A stretch of 64,000 nt of DNA from Actinokineospora baliensis (GCF_016907695.1 NZ_JAFBCK010000001.1:2907001-2971000), one strand, 5' to 3'. Positions 36,709 to 45,436 are shown, numbered from the stretch's first letter. Notes: a model not told the origin generated them from the letters alone. Program-made: numbers and translations.

Positions 36709-38607
36709 GTGGCGGGACGCATCCGGGAGAGCGACATAGCGCAGGTTCGCGAGCGCAGCCGGATCGATGACGTGGTCGGTGAGTACGTCCAGCTCCGGCG
36801 GGCGGGCGCGGGCGCGCTCAAGGGGTTGTGCCCGTTCCACGACGAGAAGTCGCCCTCGTTCAACGTGCGCTCCACGCACGGCACCTTTCACTGCTTCGGC
36901 TGCGGCGAGGGCGGCGACGTCATCGCCTTCGTGATGAAGATCGACCACCTGACCTTCGTCGAGGCCGTCGAGCGCCTCGCCGAGCGGGTCGGCCTGCAGT
37001 TGACCTACGAGGGCGGCGGCACCAGCGTCCAGCGCGACCGGGGCACCCGCTCGCGGCTGGTCGACGCGCACAAGGCGGCGCAGGAGTTCTACGCGGAGCA
37101 ACTGCGCACCCCCGAGGCGCTCAAGGCCCGTGAGTTCCTCGCCGAGCGCGGGTTCGACGAGACCGCCGCGACCACGTTCGGCTGCGGGTTCGCGCCCGCG
37201 GGCTGGGACAAGCTGACCAAGTACCTGCTCGGCCGGGGCTTCGAGGTGGCCGAGCTGATCAAGGGTGGGTTGGTCAAGGAGGGCAGGCAGGGCCCGATCG
37301 ACCAGTTCCACCGCAGGCTGCTGTGGCCGATCAAGGACATCGGCGGGGATGTGGTCGGCTTCGGCGCCAGGCGGATCTTCGACGACGACCAGATCGCGGC
37401 GAAGTACCTCAACACCCGGGAAACCCCGATCTACAAGAAGACCCACGTCCTGTTCGGCCTCGACATGGCCAAGCGCGAGATCGCCAAGCGCCACCAGGTG
37501 GTCGTCGTCGAGGGCTACACCGACGTCATGGCCATGCACGCGGCCGGGGTGCCCACCGCGGTCGCCTCCTGCGGCACCGCGTTCGGCGTCGACCACATCA
37601 AGGTGCTGCGCAGGCTGCTGATGGACGACGCCTCCTTCCGCGGTGAGGTGATCTTCACCTTCGACGGCGACGAGGCCGGGCAGAAGGCCGCCCGCAAGGC
37701 CTTCGACGACGGCGACCAGGAGTTCACCGCGCAGACCTTCATCGCCGTGGCCCCCGACGGCATGGACCCGTGCGACCTGCGCCAGGCCAAGGGCGACGTC
37801 GCGGTCAAGGACCTGGTCGCCAGGCGCAGGCCGCTGTTCACCTTCGCCATCCAGGCGGAGTTGGCCGAGTTCGACCTCGACACCGCCGAGGGGCGGGTGG
37901 AGGCGCTGCGCCGCACGGTCCCGCTGGTCGCCAGGATCAAGGACCACTCGCTGCGCGACGAGTACGCCCGCCAGCTCACCGGGTGGGTCGGCTGGGACGA
38001 CGCGCAGACCGTGGTCCGCCGGGTCCGCGAGACCGCCGGGGTCGCCCCGGCGCGTCGCTCCCGCGCGGTCAACCCGAACCAGGGCGCCCTCGCCGTCGAG
38101 GTCGACGGCCCGCCGCGGCCCAACCCGACCGACCCCGAGCTCGAAGCCCAGCGCGAGGTGCTCAAGCTGGCCCTGCAGGAGCCCGCGCTGGCCGGGCCGG
38201 TGTACGACTCGATGCCGTTGTCGGCGTTCACCCACCCCGCCTACGTCGCCGTGCACACCGCCGTCCTCGACGCTGGGGGCACCGCCAGCGGCCTCACCGG
38301 CGCCGAGCTGCTCGAAGTGGTCAGCAAGAACCTCGCCCCCACGGTGCGCAGGCTGGTCAGCGAGCTCGCGGTCGAGCCGATGCCGCTGCCGAGGAAGAAC
38401 GCCGCCGCCGAGCGCTACGCCTTGGCCATCCTCGCCGCGCTGCAGAAGGAGCAGGTCGGCCGCCAGGTCGCCGACATCAAGTCCCGGTTGCAGCGGCTCT
38501 CGCCGCTGGAGCACGCCGAAGAGGTCCGGGAGTTGTGGGGGGATCTGGTAGCAATGGAGGAGTGGCACAAGGCGCTGGGCAAGCAGGCGCAGGGCAGCAT
38601 GGAGTGA
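36709..38607 (+). CDS. dnaG: DNA primase DnaG
   Basis: 632 residues from GTG. CHC2 zinc finger with Cys41, His44, Cys62 and Cys65 (CPFHDEKSPSF...HCFGCGEGG). The TOPRIM domain is seen in VVVVEGYTDVMAMHAAGV with the catalytic Glu and in FTFDGDEAGQKAA with the DxD-like acids. A C-terminal DnaB-interacting helical domain follows (residues 480-632). It makes RNA primers for replication. Followed after 4 bp by a conserved small gene. Confidence 0.96.
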   Translation: MAGRIRESDIAQVRERSRIDDVVGEYVQLRRAGAGALKGLCPFHDEKSPSFNVRSTHGTFHCFGCGEGGDVIAFVMKIDHLTFVEAVERLAERVGLQLTYEGGGTSVQRDRGTRSRLVDAHKAAQEFYAEQLRTPEALKAREFLAERGFDETAATTFGCGFAPAGWDKLTKYLLGRGFEVAELIKGGLVKEGRQGPIDQFHRRLLWPIKDIGGDVVGFGARRIFDDDQIAAKYLNTRETPIYKKTHVLFGLDMAKREIAKRHQVVVVEGYTDVMAMHAAGVPTAVASCGTAFGVDHIKVLRRLLMDDASFRGEVIFTFDGDEAGQKAARKAFDDGDQEFTAQTFIAVAPDGMDPCDLRQAKGDVAVKDLVARRRPLFTFAIQAELAEFDLDTAEGRVEALRRTVPLVARIKDHSLRDEYARQLTGWVGWDDAQTVVRRVRETAGVAPARRSRAVNPNQGALAVEVDGPPRPNPTDPELEAQREVLKLALQEPALAGPVYDSMPLSAFTHPAYVAVHTAVLDAGGTASGLTGAELLEVVSKNLAPTVRRLVSELAVEPMPLPRKNAAAERYALAILAALQKEQVGRQVADIKSRLQRLSPLEHAEEVRELWGDLVAMEEWHKALGKQAQGSME

Positions 38608-38611
38608 GGCG

Positions 38612-39139
38612 GTGAGCGGACTGCTTGGCAGGCTGTTCGGCGGGGTCCCCAAGGACTTCACCGGGACGTTGGAGCGCGAGGAGGCCGTGGCCGCCTGGGC
38701 GCCCGAACGCGGCGGTGGCGTGCTCCTGGCGAGCTCCCTTGGCCTGTGGGTGCCCACCGACGACGGCCCCCGCCGCATCGGGTGGCACCTGGTGTCCAAG
38801 GCGACCTGGGCCAGCGGCGTCTTCGTGATCACCGAGGCCGAGGAGGTCGAGCGGGCGGGCGAGGCCGTGCTGCTCGCCGACCGCGCGCCGCTGCGGTTCG
38901 TGGTCGAGCGGCCGGGCAAGCTGCCGCAGGCCGTCCAGCGCAGGGTGACCGGCTCGATCCGCACCAGGCACCGCCGCGACCTGCCGGACGGGGGAGCGTG
39001 GTTCGTCCAGCGCAAGGTCCCCGGCCGCGACGGCACCGTGCTGCAGGTCCGCCCGGACCCGGGGACCGATGTGGACCTGGTCCGCGAAATCGCCCAAGAG
39101 GTCGCCCGGCGGATGGGTGAAGGGCTCGCGGAGGGGTGA
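38612..39139 (+). CDS. Conserved protein of unknown function downstream of dnaG
   Basis: 175 residues from GTG, 4 bp after dnaG, so very likely on the same transcript. It is a soluble alpha/beta protein with a beta-rich middle (GVLLASSLGLWVPTDDGPRRIGWHLVSKATW) and a C-terminal helix (DLVREIAQEVARRMGE). Proteins of this kind follow dnaG in related actinomycetes. No catalytic motif or known domain is recognised. Confidence 0.65.
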   Translation: MSGLLGRLFGGVPKDFTGTLEREEAVAAWAPERGGGVLLASSLGLWVPTDDGPRRIGWHLVSKATWASGVFVITEAEEVERAGEAVLLADRAPLRFVVERPGKLPQAVQRRVTGSIRTRHRRDLPDGGAWFVQRKVPGRDGTVLQVRPDPGTDVDLVREIAQEVARRMGEGLAEG

Positions 39140-39156
39140 GCGACGCGCTAGTCTGG

Positions 39157-39180
39157 TAAACAGTACGTACGTACGGTTTA
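39157..39180. promoter_or_regulatory. 24-bp near-perfect palindrome, TetR-type operator candidate
   Basis: The palindrome starts TAAAC, ends GTTTA and has the centre GTACGTACGTAC; only one base pair breaks the symmetry. It lies 13 bp before the methyltransferase start codon and overlaps the likely leader. Long GTAC-rich palindromes are typical operators of TetR-family repressors. No tetR gene is adjacent, so the regulator must act from elsewhere or the site is unrelated. Confidence 0.65.
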
Positions 39181-39193
39181 TTTGGAGGCGCCG

Positions 39194-39958
39194 ATGTGGG
39201 ACCCCGCGAAGTACCTGAGTTTCAGCGACCACCGGGCCCGCCCCTTCTTCGACCTGCTGGCCAGGGTGCGCGCGGAGGGGCCGCGGTCGGTGGTCGACCT
39301 GGGCTGCGGACCGGGCAACCTGACCGTCACCATGGCGCAGCGCTGGCCGAACGCGCGGCTGACCGCCATCGACACCTCCGCCGAGATGGTCGCGGTCGCC
39401 CGCTCGCGCGGGGTCGAGGCGAGCCAGTCGGACCTGCGGGACTGGTCGCCGGACGAGCAGACCGACGTGGTGATCAGCAACGCCGCGCTGCAGTGGGTCC
39501 CGGAGCACCCGGCCCTGCTGTCGAAGTGGGCCGGTGCGCTGCCCGCTGGCGCGTGGCTCGGCGTCCAGGTCCCCGGCAACTTCGCCGCCCCGTCGCACGA
39601 GTTGATCCGCGACCTGGTCGCCGAACCCGCCTGGCGCGACCGGTTGGAGCCGGTGCGGCTGCGGGAGGAGGACGCCACGCTCAACCCGGACGGCTACGCC
39701 GAACTGCTGTGCGCGGCGGGCTGCGATGTCGACGCCTGGGAGACCACCTACCTGCAGCGCCTCGACGGCCAGGACGCCGTGCTGGAGTGGATCAGCGGCA
39801 CCGCGCTGCGGCCCATCCGCGCGGCGCTCGACGACGACCAGTGGCAGGCCTTCCGCGCCGAACTCGCGCCGCGCCTGGCCGAGGCGTACCCGCGCCGCGC
39901 CGACGGCACCACGTGGTTCCCGTTCCGCCGGGTCTTCTTCGTCGCCCGCGTTCGGTGA
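39194..39958 (+). CDS. Trans-aconitate 2-methyltransferase-like SAM methyltransferase
   Basis: 254 residues from ATG at 39194, preceded by GGAGGC. SAM-binding motif I is VVDLGCGPGNLT, followed by AIDTSAEMVAVAR and the ISNAALQWV motif typical of the Tam family. The N-terminal WDPAKYLSFSDHRARPF and the C-terminal VLEWISGTALRPI also match trans-aconitate methyltransferases, which detoxify trans-aconitate by esterification. The gene sits directly behind the 24-bp palindrome, so it appears tightly regulated. Confidence 0.88.
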   Translation: MWDPAKYLSFSDHRARPFFDLLARVRAEGPRSVVDLGCGPGNLTVTMAQRWPNARLTAIDTSAEMVAVARSRGVEASQSDLRDWSPDEQTDVVISNAALQWVPEHPALLSKWAGALPAGAWLGVQVPGNFAAPSHELIRDLVAEPAWRDRLEPVRLREEDATLNPDGYAELLCAAGCDVDAWETTYLQRLDGQDAVLEWISGTALRPIRAALDDDQWQAFRAELAPRLAEAYPRRADGTTWFPFRRVFFVARVR

Positions 39959-40020
39959 TCGGCCTGCGGTGACCGGGTCGCGGTGATGGCCCCGGACGGG
40001 GGTCACCGGACCAGGTGGAC

Positions 40021-40188
40021 CTAGCGGCGGAGATCCTCGATCTTCGCCCGGGCGATCCCCGCCGCGCCCTGCACGGCCGGGTGGTCGGCGATCCGCCGGT
40101 ACGCGCGCACGATCTGCTCGTACCGGCCCCGCCCGGCCTTGGTGCCCAGGACGTAGCCGACCGCCGCACCAACGAGGAACCTCACCAC
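40021..40188 (-). CDS. Small membrane protein (YtxH-like)
   Basis: 55 residues from the GTG at 40188 (next GTG at 40185), with a GGAGG site just upstream. One membrane helix, VVRFLVGAAVGYVLGTKAGRGRY, ends in the GxxxGxxxGR pattern of YtxH-like proteins, followed by an amphipathic helix. Function unknown. Longer in-frame starts lack a ribosome-binding site. Confidence 0.65.
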   Translation of the reverse strand: MVRFLVGAAVGYVLGTKAGRGRYEQIVRAYRRIADHPAVQGAAGIARAKIEDLRR

Positions 40189-40269
40189 CGCGCCTCCCGA
40201 GGCTGTCTTCGTCGACCCCATCTTGCCGCACGGGCGCCCGCGCCGCCGCGCCGCCATCGGGTACCCCCG

Positions 40270-40299
40270 CTGAAACCGGTGGCGGAGATGCGCTAGAGT
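40270..40299 (+). promoter_or_regulatory. Promoter of tRNA-Asn
   Basis: CTGAAA at 40270-40275 and TAGAGT at 40294-40299 are spaced by 18 bp, matching the housekeeping -35/-10 pattern reasonably. The -10 ends 32 bp before the mature tRNA, leaving a leader of about 25 bases. Confidence 0.5.
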
Positions 40300-40331
40300 T
40301 ACCACCCGTCGGGCTCCGGTTCGGCGAGCGG

Positions 40332-40404
40332 TCCTCCATAGCTCAATTGGCAGAGCATTCGACTGTTAATCGAAGGGTTACTGGTTCGAGTCCAGTTGGA
40401 GGAG
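40332..40404 (+). tRNA. tRNA-Asn (anticodon GTT)
   Basis: 73-nt cloverleaf. The acceptor stem pairs TCCTCCA with TGGAGGA, the discriminator is G, and CCA is encoded at 40405-40407. The anticodon loop CTGTTAA has anticodon GTT. T-arm with TTCGAGT and D-arm with AGCTCAATTGGCAGAGC are standard. tRNA-Asn next to dnaG is conserved in actinobacteria. Confidence 0.97.
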
Positions 40405-40410
40405 CCACCA

Positions 40411-40441
40411 CAAAACCCCAGGTAGATCACCTGGGGTTTTG
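40411..40441 (+). terminator. Intrinsic terminator after tRNA-Asn
   Basis: A perfect 13-bp stem (CAAAACCCCAGGT with its complement) around a 5-base loop, with four T at the end of the right arm. Because A-tracts flank the left arm it can act in both directions. Confidence 0.9.
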
Positions 40442-40515
40442 TGCATTGCTGGCGGCTTCCCGACCAAAGTTGATCAAGAGAATCCCTGGAGTGTCCGGTG
40501 CGCGGACACGGTGGG

Positions 40516-40521
40516 TAAGAT
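40516..40521 (+). promoter_or_regulatory. -10 element of the CAU tRNA gene
   Basis: TAAGAT lies 11 bp before the mature 5' end of the second tRNA, so transcription would start close to it. The matching -35 (near 40492) is poor. Confidence 0.45.
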
Positions 40522-40532
40522 CCAACGCGCTG

Positions 40533-40606
40533 GGGGCGGTAGCTCAGTTGGTCAGAGCAGGGGACTCATAATCCCTTGGCCGTGGGTTCGAGCCCCACCC
40601 GCCCCA
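40533..40606 (+). tRNA. tRNA with CAT anticodon (tRNA-Ile2 or elongator tRNA-Met)
   Basis: 74-nt cloverleaf with acceptor GGGGCGG pairing CCGCCCC, discriminator A, no encoded CCA. Anticodon loop CTCATAA, anticodon CAT. The anticodon stem (G27-T43 wobble) and the AGCAG...CTTGG surroundings look like tRNA-Ile2, which is modified by TilS to read AUA, more than like elongator Met tRNA. It cannot be an initiator because the acceptor end is paired. Met remains possible; mycobacteria annotate a CAT tRNA here as Met. Confidence 0.93.
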
Positions 40607-40615
40607 CTCCGCGCG

Positions 40616-41026
40616 TCAGGACTGCTGACCGATGTTGATCAGCCAGTTGATGCCGAACCGGTCGCTGAATGACCCGAACTCGTCGCCCCACATCTGCTTC
40701 TCCAGCGGGGTGTCGACGGTGCCGTCGGCGGTGAGCTTGTCCCAGTAGCCGCGCAGCAGGTCGGCGTCGTCGCCGCTGAGGCTCAGGGTGATGTTGTTGC
40801 CGGGGTCGTTGTCCATCCCGGGCGGGAAGTCCGCGGCCATGATGGTGTAGCCCTGGTCGGTCTCCAACTGCCCGTGCATGATCTTGTCGGCCAGGTCGGG
40901 GTCCGGGGAGCCGAACTCGCCGAAGGTGTTGACGCGCAGGGTGCCGCCGAAGACGCCGTGGTAGAACTCCAGCGCCGCGCGGGCGGTGCCGGGGAAGTTC
41001 AGGTAGGGGTTGAGCCGAGAACTCAT
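40616..41026 (-). CDS. PhnB-like VOC/glyoxalase-fold protein
   Basis: 136 residues. The PhnB-type start reads NPYLNFPGTARAALEFYHGVFGGTL and the end DRFGINWLINI, the usual markers of the DUF1338-free 3-demethylubiquinone/PhnB-like branch of the VOC superfamily. It is a small beta-alpha-beta fold that often binds a metal, but metal ligands are incomplete in this branch. Function not established. It converges on the CAU tRNA gene with a 9-bp gap. Confidence 0.8.
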   Translation of the reverse strand: MSSRLNPYLNFPGTARAALEFYHGVFGGTLRVNTFGEFGSPDPDLADKIMHGQLETDQGYTIMAADFPPGMDNDPGNNITLSLSGDDADLLRGYWDKLTADGTVDTPLEKQMWGDEFGSFSDRFGINWLINIGQQS

Positions 41027-41321
41027 CGCTGTCCTCCGTTCGGACTACAGGTCATGCGGATCCTCGCAGATCAGCACGGGTGCGACAACGCGGGAACCGG
41101 CCGTTCGCCCGAGGCGCGACCTACCGATCGGTACACCGGACCACCGGTCACGCTGAGTCCACACAGGAATGGCGGTGGCGGCGATTTGACGGCGCGCGGC
41201 CGGACTCGTCAAATGTCTACTTGAGACTGTGAATTCCCATTGGTGGAACAGGGGAAATGCCCGCTTGGTGGGTATTGGCGCCGGATGTGCGGAAATGGTT
41301 CGACCACCCAGCGCACCACTC

Positions 41322-41347
41322 TTGACATCGAGTTTGGTCTAGTCCAA
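41322..41347 (+). promoter_or_regulatory. Chitinase promoter with DasR-like operator
   Basis: A perfect -35 box TTGACA lies at 41322-41327. At 41334-41347 follows TTGGTCTAGTCCAA, which matches the DasR-responsive element core TGGTCTAGACCA at 11 of 12 positions and falls between -35 and -10. A second, shorter palindrome TGGTTCGACCA lies at 41296-41306. DasR, sensing glucosamine phosphates, controls chitinases in streptomycetes, so GlcNAc-dependent control is likely here. The remaining spacer (41027-41295) shows nothing further. Confidence 0.7.
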
Positions 41348-41423
41348 TTTTGGAGGGCACCGACCGCGGCACGGGGATGTCCACCCCGCGCCGCGTCCCC
41401 CACCCTGCACTGGAGCGCGAACC

Positions 41424-43541
41424 ATGCGGCTGTCCAGACCACTCACCGCCCTGCTCGCCACCGCGGCCGCGGCGGCCTCCGTCGTCGGCATCTCCCTGGC
41501 GACCAACTCGGCGCAGGCCGCGCCGAGCCCGACCACCGTGGCCGCCAAGCCGTTGCCGCCCAGGGTGTTCGCGCCCTACTTCGAGGCGTGGACCGGCGAG
41601 AACCCGGCCACCCTCTCGGCCGCGTCCGGCGCCAAGTACCTGACCATGGCCTTCCTGCAGACCGCCAGCCCCGGCTCGTGCACCGCGCTGTGGAACGGTG
41701 ACACCAGCATGCCCATCGGGCAGCAGACCTTCGGCGCGCAGATCAAGCAGATCCAGGCCGCGGGCGGTGACGTCATCCCGTCCTTCGGCGGCTACACCGC
41801 CGACACCACCGGCACCGAGCTCGCCGACAGCTGCACCGACGTCAACAAGATCGCCGCGGAGTACCAGCGGCTGATCACCACCTACGACATCAGCCGCATC
41901 GACCTCGACATCGAGATCGACGCGCTGGACAACACCGCGGGCGTCGACCGGCGCAACAAGGCCGTCAAGCTCACCAAGGACTGGGCCAAGGCCAACGGCA
42001 GGCAGATCCAGTTTTCCTACACCCTGCCCACCACCACGACCGGCTTGGCGCAGAACGGCATCGCGCTGCTGCGCAACGCCGTGCAGAACAACGCCGAGGT
42101 CGACGTCGTCAACATCATGACGTTCGACTACTACGACAACGCCGGTACGCACAACATGGCCGAGGACACCAAGACCGCGGCCCAGGGCCTGGTCAACACC
42201 CTCGCCCAGCTGTACCCGAGCAAGACCCAGGCGCAGCTGTGGGGCATGGTCGGCGTGACCGAGATGATCGGCGTCGACGACTTCGGCCCCGCGGAGACCT
42301 TCACCACCGCCAACGCCGTGACCGTCTACAACTGGGCGCTGCAGAAGGGCATCAACACCCTGTCGTTCTGGGCCCTGCAGCGCGACAACGGCAACTGCCC
42401 CGGCGGCACCGCCCGCGACGACTGCTCCGGCATCGCGCAGGACCTCTACTACTTCAGCAAGACGTTCGCGCCGTTCACCGGTGGTTCCCAGAACCCGTCC
42501 GACGACTTCTCCGTGTCGGTGAACCCCGCCGCGGTCAGCCTGGACCCGGGCAAGTCCGCCACCTCCACCGTCAGCACCGCCGTCACCACCGGCACCGCGC
42601 AGACCGTCACGCTGACCTCCGGTTCGGCGCAGGGCGGGGTCACCGCCGCGGTCAACCCCGGCAGCGTCACCGCGGGCGGCTCGGCCACGGTCACCTTCAC
42701 CGCCGCCGCGAACGCCACCCCCGGCACCTACCAGTTCACCGTCACCGGTAGCGCCGCCTCCGGCAGCCACAGCGCCACCGTCGCGGTCACCGTCAACGGC
42801 ACCCAGCCGGGCAACGACTTCGGCCTCGCGGTGAACCCGTCGACGATCACCGTCGACGCGGGCAAGACGGCGACCACCACGCTCACCACCACCGCTGTCG
42901 GCTCCCCGCAGACCATCACGCTCAGCGGCTCCAAGCCGCAGGGCGGCGCGGGCTTCACCATCAGCCCGACCACGGTGACCGCGGGCGGCAGCGCCACCAT
43001 CACCATCACGGCGGCCGCCAACGCCACGGCGGGCACCTACGAGTTCTGGGTCGGCGGCTCCGCGGCCTCCGGCAAGCACAGCGCCAGCTTCTCGGTGACG
43101 GTCAAGACCGGCACCCCGCCGACCGGCCCGGTCGTCAACGGTGACTTCGAAACCGGCTCGCTGGCCCCGTGGACCGCGCTCTCGGGCACCTCGGTCGTCG
43201 GCTCCGGCGCCCACGGCGGCACCTACGCGCTCTCGGTCGCCGCGACCAACTCCAGCACCGGTGAGGCCTCGCAGGCGCTGACCCTGCAGCCCAACACCGC
43301 CTACACCCTGCGCGCCTGGGTGAAGGGCACCTACGCCTTCATCGGTGTCCGCGGTGGCGCCACGGCCAGCACCTGGGCCTCCTCGGCGGACTGGCAGGAG
43401 CTGTCGCTGCCGATCACCACGGGCGCCAGCGGTGCGGTGACCGTGTACGTCCACGGCTGGTACGGCCTCGGCACCGTCTTCGCCGATGACGTCACCGTCA
43501 GCCAGGGCAGCGTCGCCCGCGCCATCACCAAGCGCCGGTAG
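41424..43541 (+). CDS. Secreted modular GH18 chitinase
   Basis: 705 residues. Signal peptide cleaved near residue 32 (AQA). The GH18 barrel spans about residues 45-350; the catalytic motif is SRIDLDIE at 157-164 with Glu164 as proton donor. The first Asp of the usual DxxDxDxE is replaced by Ser157. Two tandem Ig-like modules of about 105 residues follow, each with a PAAVSLDPG/PSTITVDAG start and an NATPGTYxFxVxGSAASGxHSA end. A C-terminal carbohydrate-binding module (about 573-695) starts VVNGDFETGSLAPW. It degrades chitin outside the cell. The DasR-like operator upstream supports induction by chitin breakdown products. Confidence 0.92.
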   Translation: MRLSRPLTALLATAAAAASVVGISLATNSAQAAPSPTTVAAKPLPPRVFAPYFEAWTGENPATLSAASGAKYLTMAFLQTASPGSCTALWNGDTSMPIGQQTFGAQIKQIQAAGGDVIPSFGGYTADTTGTELADSCTDVNKIAAEYQRLITTYDISRIDLDIEIDALDNTAGVDRRNKAVKLTKDWAKANGRQIQFSYTLPTTTTGLAQNGIALLRNAVQNNAEVDVVNIMTFDYYDNAGTHNMAEDTKTAAQGLVNTLAQLYPSKTQAQLWGMVGVTEMIGVDDFGPAETFTTANAVTVYNWALQKGINTLSFWALQRDNGNCPGGTARDDCSGIAQDLYYFSKTFAPFTGGSQNPSDDFSVSVNPAAVSLDPGKSATSTVSTAVTTGTAQTVTLTSGSAQGGVTAAVNPGSVTAGGSATVTFTAAANATPGTYQFTVTGSAASGSHSATVAVTVNGTQPGNDFGLAVNPSTITVDAGKTATTTLTTTAVGSPQTITLSGSKPQGGAGFTISPTTVTAGGSATITITAAANATAGTYEFWVGGSAASGKHSASFSVTVKTGTPPTGPVVNGDFETGSLAPWTALSGTSVVGSGAHGGTYALSVAATNSSTGEASQALTLQPNTAYTLRAWVKGTYAFIGVRGGATASTWASSADWQELSLPITTGASGAVTVYVHGWYGLGTVFADDVTVSQGSVARAITKRR

Positions 43542-43552
43542 TCGGCACTCCG

Positions 43553-43588
43553 ACCGCGGCGGGCACCTCCGGGTGTCCGCCGCGGTCG
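43553..43588. terminator. Strong hairpin between convergent genes
   Basis: A 16-bp stem with one G-T pair and a TCCG loop, lying between the chitinase stop (43541) and the end of the convergent GTPase gene (43591). There is no T-run, but the stem is very stable and positioned to end transcripts from both sides. Confidence 0.75.
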
Positions 43589-43590
43589 CG

Positions 43591-44565
43591 TTACCGGCTC
43601 TGGTAGCGGGTGATCGACAGCAGGTCCAGCGGGTCCACGGCGTCGTCCTCGGTGACCACGGCGGCGGCGAGCTGCGTCGTGATGGCCTCGGCGGCCAGGT
43701 CTGCGCCGATCATCACCAGGTCGGTGCGGCGCGCGGCGTCCGGGGCTGGCGTCACCCAGACCGATGAGCCGACGGTCTGCACGCCGAGCGGTTCGTCGGC
43801 GCCCGCGAACCAGGCGAAGCCCTTCATCCGGTACAGCCCGGCGGGCCGATCGGTGAGGAACCGGGCGAACCGCAGCGGGTGCAGCGGGGTGTCGTGGCCG
43901 AACTCGACGCTGGTGTAGCCCGCGTGCAGGTGCTGCTCGTGCTCGACGAGGTCCTCGAAGGACAGCTGCCGCTGCACCGGGTCGGGTCGGTCGACCGGGT
44001 CGAACAGCAGCGCCGGGTCGACCCTGCCGTACTCGGTCGGCACCACGGGCGTGCCCTCGGCCAGCTCCCGCACCAGGTCGAGCACACCGGGTTCGGCGCG
44101 GTCGGCCTTGTTGAGCAGGACCAGGTCTGCCTGCCGCAGGTGCAGGTCCAGCCTCGGGTGGGCCCGCCGCGTCCCGGTGAACTCGGCGGCGTCGACGACC
44201 TCGACCAGCCCGCCGTAGCGGATGTGCGGGTTCGCGCTGGCCAGCACCATCTTGACCATGGCGGGAGGCTCGGCCAGCCCGCTCGCCTCGATCACGATCA
44301 CGTCAACCGGCCCGTCCGGGCGCGCGAGCCGCTCGAGCATCGCGTCGAGCTCTTCCGGGTCGACCGCGCAGCACAGGCAGCCGTTGCCCAGCGACACCAT
44401 CGAGTCGACCTGCGCGGCGACGGTCAGCGCGTCGATGTTGACCTTGCCGAAGTCGTTGACGATCACCCCGACGCGCAGGCCGGACGCGGTGTGCAGCAGG
44501 TGGTTGAGCAGGGTGGTCTTGCCCGCGCCGAGGAAGCCCGCGACCACGAGAACCGGGATGTCCAC
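43591..44565 (-). CDS. COG0523/CobW-family metal-chaperone GTPase
   Basis: 324 residues from GTG at 44565. G1 GFLGAGKTT, the conserved metal-binding GCLCCA (CxCC), switch region IEASGLAEPP and NKAD specificity motif are all present, followed by the CobW C-terminal domain (FSSVEF-like TSVEFGHDTPLHP). These GTPases deliver zinc or other metals to client proteins. There is no His-rich loop. It starts 5 bp after the Nudix gene and forms an operon with it and the OsmC gene. No client is evident in the neighbourhood. Confidence 0.9.
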   Translation of the reverse strand: MDIPVLVVAGFLGAGKTTLLNHLLHTASGLRVGVIVNDFGKVNIDALTVAAQVDSMVSLGNGCLCCAVDPEELDAMLERLARPDGPVDVIVIEASGLAEPPAMVKMVLASANPHIRYGGLVEVVDAAEFTGTRRAHPRLDLHLRQADLVLLNKADRAEPGVLDLVRELAEGTPVVPTEYGRVDPALLFDPVDRPDPVQRQLSFEDLVEHEQHLHAGYTSVEFGHDTPLHPLRFARFLTDRPAGLYRMKGFAWFAGADEPLGVQTVGSSVWVTPAPDAARRTDLVMIGADLAAEAITTQLAAAVVTEDDAVDPLDLLSITRYQSR

Positions 44566-44570
44566 TGTGC

Positions 44571-45050
44571 TCAGATCCTGTCGAAGTAGGCCCGCACAAC
44601 CTTGGTGTGCAAGGGGAACGCGAGTTGGACAGGAGCGTGCACCAGCTCCCAGCCGGTTGTCTCGTCGGTCGGTGCGGACGGCGGCAGCGCCGCTTCGGTT
44701 GTGGCGGGGGCCAAACCGAAGACGAGCAGAGTTCCGTCGGGTGCGCTTAACACGTCGAACAAGGTGATCCCGTCCGGGTCGACACCGACCCCGGCCTCCT
44801 CCTTCGCTTCCCGCGCCGCGGCCGCCTGCCACGACTCGCCGTGGTCGATGAAACCGCCCGGCAGAGCCAATTCCTTCGGCTCGATGTCCCGGCGCACCAC
44901 CAGGAGGCCGTCATCGACCGGCAGCAGCAGTACAGCGACCGGAACCGGGTTGAGATAGGACGTTTGCCCGCAGCTCGCGCACCGCCGAGGCCAGGGAAGG
45001 CCATCGGGGTATCGGTTGCCACAAAAGGAACAGTGCGAGTTCCGCGTCAT
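44571..45050 (-). CDS. Nudix hydrolase with N-terminal zinc ribbon
   Basis: 159 residues. CSFCGNRYP and CASCGQTSY make a four-Cys zinc ribbon, as in NADH pyrophosphatase relatives. The Nudix box GGFIDHGESWQAAAAREAKEEAGV is complete (Gx5Ex7REUxEExGU). Substrate could be NAD(H), ADP-ribose or a damaged nucleotide. It overlaps the OsmC gene by four bases and precedes the GTPase gene by 5 bp. Confidence 0.92.
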   Translation of the reverse strand: MTRNSHCSFCGNRYPDGLPWPRRCASCGQTSYLNPVPVAVLLLPVDDGLLVVRRDIEPKELALPGGFIDHGESWQAAAAREAKEEAGVGVDPDGITLFDVLSAPDGTLLVFGLAPATTEAALPPSAPTDETTGWELVHAPVQLAFPLHTKVVRAYFDRI

Positions 45051-45436
45051 CCCACACCCATCTCAACCGCCGTCGACCGCTTCAAAGTCCGCGTCACCGT
45101 GCACAAAGCCGCCACGGCCCGGTTCACCACAGCCACCACCTCAGCCCGAGTGGCCTCGTCCACCCCACCCAGGTCCACCTCAATCCGCACCCCGTCGAGC
45201 TGGTGCGCCCCCGCGGGCCGCACATCGGTGGCCTCAACCTTGGGAGCCACCCCCGTCCGCCGCATCACCAACTCCTCAGCCGTGATCCCAACACACCCCG
45301 CGGCGGCGGCCAGCAACAACTCCACCGGACTGAACACCCCCTCCTGCCCAGCCCGCCCCACCTCCACCGAAGCCCCCCGATCATTGACGGCGGTGAACAC
45401 GTGCACCCCAGTCCGCTCAGTACGAATCGTCGTCAC
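45047..45436 (-). CDS. OsmC/Ohr-family protein
   Basis: 129 residues from GTG at 45436. The two redox cysteines of the family are in LAAAAGCVGITAEEL and AALCTVTRTL, with the Glu of the first helix also present. Such proteins reduce organic hydroperoxides with a dithiol. It is the first gene of a three-gene unit OsmC-Nudix-GTPase. The upstream region is the gene-free G-rich tract. Confidence 0.85.
   Translation of the reverse strand: MTTIRTERTGVHVFTAVNDRGASVEVGRAGQEGVFSPVELLLAAAAGCVGITAEELVMRRTGVAPKVEATDVRPAGAHQLDGVRIEVDLGGVDEATRAEVVAVVNRAVAALCTVTRTLKRSTAVEMGVG

Noticed and set aside
36694..39036. Minus-strand open frame of about 780 codons over dnaG
   Set aside because: Antisense shadow of dnaG and the next gene; composition not protein-like.
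40533..40606. Initiator tRNA-Met
   Set aside because: The first acceptor base pair is formed and the three G-C pairs of the initiator anticodon stem are not present as expected.
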